Shown here one piece after another: positions 9,031 to 15,203 of a stretch of 64,000 bases of DNA. The stretch comes from CAVTWS01 sp963738445 (GTDB taxonomy: Bacteria > Actinomycetota > Acidimicrobiia > Acidimicrobiales > SHLQ01), in the NCBI GenBank assembly GCA_963738445.1, contig CAVTWS010000015.1:124001-188000 (forward strand). Reading direction: 5' to 3'. Under the pieces are notes generated by a model that was given only the letters and a program-made list of their open reading frames with translations, had not been told where the DNA came from and ran no database searches. The number at the start of each line of letters is the position of its first letter. Positions within the stretch are counted from its first letter, which is position 1. The translations under genes were made by a program, and so were the position numbers.

Positions 9031-9867
9031 TCAGGCGGGCTCGCCCACGATGGCCAGCACTTCGTCGACGGTTGCCGGCAGGGCCCCGAGGTGGTGGGGC
9101 CGGTGCACCCGGACGTAGTCGATCGCGCACAGCTCGAAGACCTGATCCGGGGGGCAGAGGTCCGGCAGGTTCAGGTGTTGGGCGAGCACACCCAGTCGGG
9201 CGGCGGGGCGCACCTGCTCGGCGCGTACCTCGGGCCCAGTGCGGATCTCGACGACGCCCACGAGCGTGGCCTCGGCGGGTCCCGGCGGTCCCGGGTATCG
9301 CTGCCGGTCGCCGAGGCGGACGCGTGTGGTCTCCGGGGTCAGTCCGAGTGCGGATGCCGCGTCGGCCCGGAGGTCGATCGTGCGGGGGCCGGCGAGGACA
9401 CGGCCGTGATCGACGACGGCGAGATCGTCGGCCAGGATCGAGAAGCCCCGCTGCGCCAACGCCCCGCTCAACGTGCTCTTCCCGGCCCCTTTGGGGCCGA
9501 GGACCATCCAGGCGCCGTCCCGCCCGAGGATCACGGCCGCGTGCACGCTGACCATGCCTCGCCGCGCGGCCGCGACGATCCCGATTCCGGCGAGTCCGGG
9601 GTGGATCAACTCGTCCGGACCCGGCGGCCGCGGGCCCCGGAAGCACGCGGTCAGCGGCGATCCGGCCACCTCGACCCCACCTCCGAAGGCGCAGGCGAGC
9701 ACGCCGGACGTCCTGGTGATCACGTCGTCCGCCGGGCTGGCGGGTCCCACTTCGAAGGTGACCGCGAGGTAGGGCCACGTCGGAGGGACGTCGGGCCGAA
9801 GCATGTCGAGTGACCCAGGATCGAGCCGATCGAAACACAGCCCGTACGCCCCGTGACGTGGGGTCAC
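9031..9867 (-). CDS. HprK-like Ser/Thr kinase of the lasso-type RiPP cluster
   Basis: A protein of 278 residues from a GTG whose bases overlap the methyltransferase stop (GTGA, 9864-9867). The central 'MVLGPKGAGKSTLSGAL' is a P-loop, preceded by 'MVSVHAAVI' and followed by 'GFSILADDLAVVD', the pattern of HPr-kinase-like proteins found next to asparagine synthetase homologs in lasso peptide clusters. Established knowledge: PadeK and ThcoK of this family phosphorylate a C-terminal Ser of the lasso precursor. Here the precursor tail holds Thr and Ser residues (TPTSP), so phosphorylation of the tail is plausible but inferred. It is the last gene of the four-gene minus-strand unit. No HPr substrate or PTS gene is in view. 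Confidence 0.7.
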   Translation of the reverse strand: MTPRHGAYGLCFDRLDPGSLDMLRPDVPPTWPYLAVTFEVGPASPADDVITRTSGVLACAFGGGVEVAGSPLTACFRGPRPPGPDELIHPGLAGIGIVAAARRGMVSVHAAVILGRDGAWMVLGPKGAGKSTLSGALAQRGFSILADDLAVVDHGRVLAGPRTIDLRADAASALGLTPETTRVRLGDRQRYPGPPGPAEATLVGVVEIRTGPEVRAEQVRPAARLGVLAQHLNLPDLCPPDQVFELCAIDYVRVHRPHHLGALPATVDEVLAIVGEPA

Positions 9868-10856
9868 GATGCCTCCAGGATGACGACGTTCCACGCCCGG
9901 TCGTGACGCACGTGGGTCTCTGATCGAGGTGTGAGTCCGGCGGCGCTCCCTACGGCGACGACCTCGGTATCGGTGCGGACCCGGACGCCGAACGGGTGTA
10001 GCTGGGCCCAGGCGGCCTGTCCCGCCGGGCTGAGATCCGAATCGGGCACGATGGCATCCAGGATCGAGACGGTGCCGCCCGGTTCGAGGACGCGATGGCA
10101 GCGGGTCAGCAGGTGGCGCAACTGGTCGTCGTCGAGGGCGCCGGCAACACGGCAGAGCAGCATCGCGTCGATCGGTGGGCCGAGCGCCTCGATCACCCCC
10201 GGCGCTGTGAGATCGCCCGGCGAGACCGCGACACGATCGGGGTCGAGCCGGGAGAGGACGAATTCGCTCGCCTCGAGGCACTCGGGTCGGTCGACGACCG
10301 TGGCTCGGAGCTGTGCGTGTCTCGACAGGAGTGCGGCGACGATCGTGCCCGGGGCGCCTCCGAGATCGACCACGTGACCGCGATCGGGCACCGCGAGCTC
10401 GTCGATCAGCGCCGTATCGACGAACCACTCCCGAGCCGACTCGTGCATCGCTCGGCAGAACAGCTCGATGTGGCCCTGCTCGAGCGCCGTCGCCGCGATG
10501 TCACGGCTCTCGGGAACGTCACCGCGCTCATAGGTCGCGACCCACCCCGGACGGAGCACGAGGTGCACGAATCGGGCGAAGTGGGCCAGCGAGCGATCGT
10601 GACCGCGCCACAGCCTCCGGCCGCTGGAGGTGAGGCCGACGAGGTTCGGTCCGGTCATCTCGACGAGGCCCACGGACGCGAGACCCAGGGCCAGTGCCGT
10701 GACTCGATGGTGGTCGAGCCGGACCGACGACTCGATCTCGGCGAACGTGCACGGGCCATGTTCACCCAGGTGATCGAACATGCCGAGCTGAAGCGCCGCT
10801 CCGACCCACACCGCTTCGGCGGCTCCGTACAGGAGCGCCACGGGATCCGCCGTCAT
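9864..10856 (-). CDS. SAM-dependent O-methyltransferase (ASMT/plant OMT type) of the RiPP cluster
   Basis: A protein of 330 residues from ATG 10856, chosen because a GAGG lies 11 nt upstream. An ATG at 10889 is in frame but has no ribosome site. The N-terminal winged-helix dimerisation region ('LQLGMFDHLGEHGPCTFAEI') is followed by the SAM motif 'VVDLGGAPGTIVAALL' (about residues 175-190) and 'VLEPGGTVSILDAIVPD', as in acetylserotonin/hydroxyindole O-methyltransferases. The coding region overlaps the 3' end of the cyclase by 95 bp and the kinase start by 4 bp, so it belongs to the same transcript. I infer methylation of the peptide, for example of a carboxylate. Methyltransferases that esterify the C-terminus are known from some lasso clusters, but not necessarily of this family. 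Confidence 0.78.
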   Translation of the reverse strand: MTADPVALLYGAAEAVWVGAALQLGMFDHLGEHGPCTFAEIESSVRLDHHRVTALALGLASVGLVEMTGPNLVGLTSSGRRLWRGHDRSLAHFARFVHLVLRPGWVATYERGDVPESRDIAATALEQGHIELFCRAMHESAREWFVDTALIDELAVPDRGHVVDLGGAPGTIVAALLSRHAQLRATVVDRPECLEASEFVLSRLDPDRVAVSPGDLTAPGVIEALGPPIDAMLLCRVAGALDDDQLRHLLTRCHRVLEPGGTVSILDAIVPDSDLSPAGQAAWAQLHPFGVRVRTDTEVVAVGSAAGLTPRSETHVRHDRAWNVVILEAS

Positions 10857-12024
10857 CTGGGCGACGACCTCGCGCCGGCGCGCGCGCATGCAGCCAGGCG
10901 GTTTGGGCGAGGGTCGCCGAGCTGAGATCGACGTCGTTCGCCAACCACGCGGCCTGCAGGGCATCCGGGTTCACGAGGTCAAGGTCGACACCGCCGCCGG
11001 TCCAGTTCCGGGCGAACTCCCGGAACGTCTCGGTGACGAAGGCGTCGTCGAAGCCTCCCTTGCTCCTGCGGTGGCACAACGAGCGTGGAAGGAGGCCACC
11101 GACCAGGTGGTCCATGGCGCGGTCTCGGCTTCCGGGGCCGCGCCAGCGGAACTCGTGCGCCAGCGCCGAAAGGAAGCGTTGATCCATCAAAGGATGGCCG
11201 ACCCGGGTGCCGTGGAGCCGGCCCACGGTCGCGAACGTCTCGTCGAACAACTGCGTGCGCCGGCTCTCGTGGTGCCAACGGACGAAGGCGGGCCACCGGA
11301 CCGGCTCGGTCCGGGCCCACGAGCTCATGGTGTCGAGGAGGGCCGCCCTACCCACGGGGGTCGCCCAGGGGACATCAGCGATACACGCCCACCACTCCTT
11401 GGTCATCTCCCGGCGATTCGGGGGCGTGAGGGCCCGGCGAAGCGTGAGCAGATCGCCCCGCCAGGGCCTTCGTTCGCCGTGCGCCAGCCGCGACAAACCT
11501 CGCATGGACCAGGTGTCGAACAGCGTGTCGCCATCGAGCCCGGTCAGCAGGATCCCGCCCTGGGCCGCCTTGATGCAGGTGGCCACGAAGCTCAGGTTGA
11601 ACGGGAAGCAGAGCCCGAGCTTCTCGATGAGCGCGGTGCTGGTTTCGCCGACGATGTCGAGCTCGTCGTCGATGTCGATGCGGATCCACTCGGCGAGACC
11701 GAGGTGGCGGACGACGACCTCCTGCCAGTCCTGTTCATCTGCATCGGGAAACGAGAATCGGAGGGTGACGGGAATGGGGAGAGGCGCTCCCACTCGTCGA
11801 GCGGAGGCCGCGGCAAGGGCGAGGATGGCCGACGAGTCCCGCCCACCCGAGAAGCTGACGAAGGTCGAGGTGGTCGTCACCAGATCGTCGAAGACTTCCG
11901 ACAAGACGCCCTCGGTGGAGCGACGATCGTCGATCCACGATCCCGGTGCCGGCCCGATCGGTTCGCCGATCAATTCCTCGATCGGGGTCATCCGGGGCGG
12001 GGCCAGCAGCGACGTGTCGTTCAC
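10762..12024 (-). CDS. asparagine-synthetase-like lasso cyclase lacking a glutaminase domain
   Basis: A 420-residue protein with the ATP-pyrophosphatase motif 'VSFSGGRDSSAILALA' near residue 57 and 'LLTGLDGDTLFDT' further on, as in asparagine synthetase and lasso peptide cyclases (protein C). These adenylate an Asp/Glu side chain so that the core N-terminus can form a macrolactam. Usual lasso C proteins are about 600 residues with a degenerate N-terminal glutamine amidotransferase domain. That domain is absent here. The last ~35 residues are Arg/Gly-rich and overlap the methyltransferase reading frame, so the true functional end is probably near 'TAWLHA'. GTG at 12024 overlaps the precursor stop (GTGA), giving translational coupling. 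Confidence 0.75.
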   Translation of the reverse strand: MNDTSLLAPPRMTPIEELIGEPIGPAPGSWIDDRRSTEGVLSEVFDDLVTTTSTFVSFSGGRDSSAILALAAASARRVGAPLPIPVTLRFSFPDADEQDWQEVVVRHLGLAEWIRIDIDDELDIVGETSTALIEKLGLCFPFNLSFVATCIKAAQGGILLTGLDGDTLFDTWSMRGLSRLAHGERRPWRGDLLTLRRALTPPNRREMTKEWWACIADVPWATPVGRAALLDTMSSWARTEPVRWPAFVRWHHESRRTQLFDETFATVGRLHGTRVGHPLMDQRFLSALAHEFRWRGPGSRDRAMDHLVGGLLPRSLCHRRSKGGFDDAFVTETFREFARNWTGGGVDLDLVNPDALQAAWLANDVDLSSATLAQTAWLHARAPARGRRPDDGGSRGAPVRSRRSGVGRSGASARHVRSPG

Positions 12025-12161
12025 GGAGACGTGGGAGTCCGCATGCCGGCTCCGTCGCCGGGTCCGGCGCCCATCACCGATCTCGTGATCTCGACCAATC
12101 CGCCGAGTCGTGTGAGCTCTGGTTTCGTGTACTTCAGGCGACGTTCCTGCGGCTCGATCAT
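12021..12161 (-). CDS. lasso-type RiPP precursor peptide (46 aa)
   Basis: A 46-residue ORF from ATG 12161. Residues 11-27, 'YTKPELTRLGGLVEITR', match the lasso leader signature Y-x2-P-x-L-x3-G-x5-T-x exactly, with Thr26 at the conserved penultimate leader position. Cleavage after Arg27 would give the 19-residue core SVMGAGPGDGAGMRTPTSP. Ser1 and Asp9 of this core have the spacing of a nine-residue macrolactam ring. The core is very Gly-rich and has no aromatic plug residue; Met13 and Arg14 are the bulkiest tail residues. Immediately downstream and overlapping are cyclase, methyltransferase and kinase genes. The length is normal for the family. No B1 (leader-binding) or B2 (leader peptidase) gene is in the window. 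Confidence 0.8.
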   Translation of the reverse strand: MIEPQERRLKYTKPELTRLGGLVEITRSVMGAGPGDGAGMRTPTSP

Positions 12162-12167
12162 CGGGCG

Positions 12168-12194
12168 AGTATAGACACTTCTCTTTGTGTGCAA
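12168..12194 (-). promoter_or_regulatory. predicted promoter of the RiPP operon, possibly leaderless
   Basis: Reading the minus strand, TTGCAC (12194-12189) is followed after 15 bp by TATACT (12173-12168), and the precursor ATG comes only 6 nt after the -10 box. Transcription would begin at or next to the A of the start codon, giving a leaderless mRNA, which is common in Actinobacteria. No Shine-Dalgarno sequence is seen before this ATG. The stretch 12169-12197 is visibly AT-richer than its surroundings. The 15-bp spacer is short, so the -35 assignment is weak. Confidence 0.5.
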
Positions 12195-12324
12195 TAAGTC
12201 GGCGACCCGGCTGCGGTGAGTGCTGGACAGGTGGCCCAATGACTGGAGCAGCCCGGCCCGGTCATGGCAGCATGCACGATGTCCCCGGCGAGCTGCCGAG
12301 GTCGGGACGAGAGGAATCGCCGCC

Positions 12325-13119
12325 GTGGACATGGGATTGACCGGCCGGGTGGTGCTCGTCAGTGCCAGCTATCGGGGAACCGGGGCCGGCACCGCTCGGG
12401 TGTTCGCGCAGGAAGGCGCCGTCGTCGCGGTGCACGGGTTCGAGCCGGGCCAGGCCGATGTCGTGGTCGCCGGGATCACGCAGGCCGGCGGTCGGGCGGC
12501 GGCGGTGCACGGTCCGCTCGACACCGATGCCGATGCCCGGGCTCTCGTCAGTGCGGTCGAACAGGAGTTGGGCGCCATCGACATCCTCGTCAACAACTAC
12601 GGCGAACCGCGCGGCCACAACTGGCAAACCCCCGCGGACGAGTGGATCGATGGGCTCGACCGCAACCTCCTGACGGCGGTCCGCCTGACCCAACAGGTCG
12701 TGACGGGCATGGTGGCGCGGGGTTGGGGGCGGGTGGTGTTCCTGTCGACCGTCGGTACCGCTCGGCCCGGGCGCGAGAACGCCGACTACTACGGGGCCAA
12801 GGCGGCGCTCCATCCGGTCGCCCGCAGCCTGGCGAAGGAGCTCGCGGGGACGGGCGTGACCGCCAACGTGGTGAGTCCCGGCCTCATCGGCACCGACGAG
12901 GTGCGCGAGATGGTGACGCGCCGGGCGGCCCGCGATGGCGTCACCGGCTCGTGGGCCGACATCGAGGCCTGGGGTTCCCAGCACGTGCTCTCCAACCTGA
13001 CGGGCCGTCTCGCCACGCCCGAAGACATCGGCCGCCTGGTGGCCTTCGTGGCGAGCGAGGCGGGCGGCCACATCAACGGCGCCGACCTGCGGATCGACGG
13101 CGGGGCCCTCGACGCCTGA
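12325..13119 (+). CDS. short-chain dehydrogenase/reductase (SDR)
   Basis: A protein of 264 residues from GTG 12325, with AGAGGA 9 nt upstream; ATG 12331 is the alternative. The N-terminus 'RVVLVSASYRGTGAGTARVF' has the nucleotide-binding Gly pattern in a slightly divergent form. 'NNYGEPRG' replaces the usual NNAG. The catalytic 'YYGAKAALHPVARSLAKEL' (Y-x3-K) and the closing 'GADLRIDGG' are typical. NAD(P)-dependent oxidation or reduction of an unknown alcohol or ketone. It is transcribed away from the RiPP operon with about 160 bp between start codons, so co-regulation is possible but unproven. Confidence 0.8.
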   Translation: MDMGLTGRVVLVSASYRGTGAGTARVFAQEGAVVAVHGFEPGQADVVVAGITQAGGRAAAVHGPLDTDADARALVSAVEQELGAIDILVNNYGEPRGHNWQTPADEWIDGLDRNLLTAVRLTQQVVTGMVARGWGRVVFLSTVGTARPGRENADYYGAKAALHPVARSLAKELAGTGVTANVVSPGLIGTDEVREMVTRRAARDGVTGSWADIEAWGSQHVLSNLTGRLATPEDIGRLVAFVASEAGGHINGADLRIDGGALDA

Positions 13120-13191
13120 AAGCGGTGGTGTGGCCCAAATCGTGGGCATGGTGTCATTGACGCCGGCTGGACCGGGTTGCACCATGGGTGC

Positions 13192-14167
13192 GTGACCCGT
13201 CGTCGGATCGTGTTCGTGGGGTTTCCCCGTGTGCAGTCCCTGGATGTCGTGGGGCCCTTCGAGGTGTTCGCCGAGCGCGTCCCGGTTGGTGGCCGCAGGC
13301 GATCCGACCCAGGGATACGACCTGTCGCTCGTGACGTCCGCCGCCGGTCACTGCATCACCGAGAGCGGCCTGTCGATCGCAGCCGACCCGCTCCCCGCCG
13401 ACATCCACGGGATCGACACCTTGGTCGTGCCGGGCGGCGACGGCGTCCACGACGCCCGGGCGGACGATCACCTGGTGGATTTCGTGCGCCGGGCCGGGAC
13501 GTCGGCCCGGCGATTGGCCACGGTGTGCTCGGGCACGTTCCTCGCCGCCGAGGCCGGCTTGCTCGATGGCCGCACCGTCACCACCCACTGGGCGCGAGCG
13601 CGGCGGTTGGCCGAGGAGTTCCCGTCGCTCACCGTCGATGCCGACCCGATCTACATCCACGACGGCCGGATCTGGACGAGTGCGGGCGTGACCGCGGGCA
13701 TCGATCTGGCCCTCGCGCTGGTGGAGGCCGATCACGGTGCCGAGGTGGCGCAGACGGCGGCGCGCTGGCTCGTGATGTTCCTCCGTCGCCCGGGCGGGCA
13801 GACCCAGTTCGCCGCCCCGGTGTGGACCGCCCGGGCCGCCACGCCACCCGTTCGTCTCGCCCAGGACCTGATCGACCTCCGACCGGGAGCCGACCACCGG
13901 GTCCCGGTGCTGGCCCGGGCCGTCGCCATGAGCCCGCGCCACTTCACCCGGCTGTTCACGGCCGAGGTCGGCGAGAGCCCCGGACGGTACGTCGAACGGG
14001 TTCGGGTCGAGGCGGCGCGCCGCCGGCTCGAGGCCTCCGGTGAGACGGTCGACGTGGTCGCGTCGAGCTGCGGTTTCGGCACCGCCGAGACCCTCCGCCG
14101 GGTGTTCCACCGGCGACTCGGTGTCGCGCCGGATGACTATCGCCGCCGCTTCCGGATCGTCCTCTGA
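13192..14167 (+). pseudogene. GlxA-type transcriptional regulator (DJ-1/PfpI + AraC HTH), frameshifted
   Basis: Starts at GTG 13192 with 'RRRIVFVGFPRVQSLDVVGPFEVFAE' in one frame. The rest, from 'RLVAAGDPTQGYDLSLVT' onward, is in the +1 frame. Removing one base near 13272-13276 (context GAGCGCGTCC) restores a protein of about 324 residues. The DJ-1/PfpI-like sensor domain has 'TVCSGTFLAAEAGLLDGR' with the nucleophile-position Cys. The C-terminal AraC/XylS helix-turn-helix pair includes 'VAMSPRHFTRLFTAEVGESP' and 'SSCGFGTAETLRRVFHRRLG'. No stop or motif loss accompanies the shift, so a consensus error is likely. It probably regulates the adjacent PfpI gene. Confidence 0.8.
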
Positions 14168-14221
14168 CCCGTCGAATCCAAGAACCGCCAACCACTCCCG
14201 AGCGATTGAAGGAAAGACGCC

Positions 14222-14860
14222 ATGCGTGTCGCCATCCCCCTGTTCCCCCAGGTCACCGCGCTGGACGCGATCGGCCCGTACGAGGTCCTGCAACGGGTGC
14301 CGGAGATCGACGTCGTGTTCGTCGGTCACCAGATCGGTGAGGTCCGGAGCGACAACGGCATGCTCGGCCTGACGGTCGACGCCACCTTCGAGGATGTGCC
14401 TCGCCCGGACGTGATCGTGTTCCCCGGAGGTGTCGGCACCCGTCGCCTCCAGCAGGACCAAAGGGTTCTGGACTGGGTTCGCCAGGCGCACGACACGACC
14501 CGGTTCACCACGTCGGTGTGCACGGGCTCCCTGGTGTTGGGTTCGGCCGGACTGCTCGACGGTCTGACCGCCACCACCCACTGGGCCTGCTACCGGGAGC
14601 TCGAGCAGGCCGGGGCCACGGCGAGCGCCGAACGGGTCGTCGAGCACCTCGATCGCCACGTCATCACCGCGGCCGGCGTGTCGAGCGGGATCGACATGGC
14701 GCTGCGGCTGGTTGAGCTGCTCGTCGATCGAGTCGCCGCCGGTGCCGCCCAGCTCATGATCGAATACGACCCCCAGCCGCCCTTCGACTTCGGGTCTGTG
14801 GCCAAGGCCGGGGACGAAGTGATGACCCGGTTGGTGGAGTACGCCGCTCATCGGGAATGA
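14222..14860 (+). CDS. DJ-1/PfpI family protein (isonitrile hydratase-like)
   Basis: A protein of 212 residues from ATG 14222, with a GAAGGAAAG ribosome site just upstream. It is a single class-I-glutamine-amidotransferase-like domain with 'DVIVFPGGVGTRRLQQD' and the nucleophile elbow 'TSVCTGSLVLGSAGLLDG'. This is the arrangement seen in isonitrile hydratases and other DJ-1 relatives. It lies 54 bp after the GlxA-type regulator and shares its sensor fold, a common regulator/enzyme pairing. Substrate not known. The stop is directly followed by the CsoR operator, so the gene is not part of the copper module. Confidence 0.8.
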   Translation: MRVAIPLFPQVTALDAIGPYEVLQRVPEIDVVFVGHQIGEVRSDNGMLGLTVDATFEDVPRPDVIVFPGGVGTRRLQQDQRVLDWVRQAHDTTRFTTSVCTGSLVLGSAGLLDGLTATTHWACYRELEQAGATASAERVVEHLDRHVITAAGVSSGIDMALRLVELLVDRVAAGAAQLMIEYDPQPPFDFGSVAKAGDEVMTRLVEYAAHRE

Positions 14861-14861
14861 C

Positions 14862-14891
14862 GCGTATACCCTACCCCTGTAGGGTATACGC
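14862..14891 (+). promoter_or_regulatory. CsoR operator: perfect 13-bp inverted repeat
   Basis: GCGTATACCCTAC (14862-14874) and its exact reverse complement GTAGGGTATACGC (14879-14891) are separated by CCCT. This matches the known CsoR operator form (GTATACCC...GGGTATAC). It lies 30 bp upstream of the csoR ATG and just after the preceding gene's stop, so it should control the csoR-copA transcript by Cu(I)-relieved repression. Confidence 0.92.
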
Positions 14892-14921
14892 AAGGGACGA
14901 GACAGCCCACGAGGAGCGCCA

Positions 14922-15203
14922 ATGGCCGGCTACCACGAGCACAAGGGCGACGTGCAGACTCGCCTCCGTCGGATCGAGGGCCAGGTGCGCGGCCTCCAAC
15001 GCCTGGTCGACGAGGACACGTACTGCATCGACGTGCTCACCCAGGTGGCGTCGGTGACCCGGGCGTTGCAGTCGGTGGGTCTCCTGCTCCTGGGCGATCA
15101 CATGAACCACTGTGTGGCGGACGCGGTGAAGGAGGGCGGACCGAGCGCGGCCGCCAAGGTCGACGAGGCGCTGAAGGCCGTCGAACGACTGGTGCGATCG
15201 TGA
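14922..15203 (+). CDS. csoR: CsoR family copper-sensing repressor
   Basis: A protein of 93 residues, all-helical CsoR/RcnR fold. The Cu(I) ligands Cys35 ('DTYCIDVLTQ'), His60 ('LGDHMNHCV') and Cys64 are present in the spacing of mycobacterial CsoR. 'RLRRIEGQVRGLQRLV' is the conserved DNA-binding helix. Apo-CsoR binds the palindrome at 14862-14891 and releases it when Cu(I) binds. The TGA overlaps the GTG start of copA (GTGA, 15200-15203). Confidence 0.92.
   Translation: MAGYHEHKGDVQTRLRRIEGQVRGLQRLVDEDTYCIDVLTQVASVTRALQSVGLLLLGDHMNHCVADAVKEGGPSAAAKVDEALKAVERLVRS

Noticed and set aside
12021..12332. Longer 103-residue version of the precursor ORF
   Set aside because: The extra 57 residues lack conservation signs, extend through the predicted promoter, and the leader motif fits a start at 12161.
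13154..14893. Minus-strand open frame of 579 codons opposite the GlxA/PfpI genes
   Set aside because: No recognisable domain, composition of a shadow frame, and the plus strand has conserved motifs throughout.
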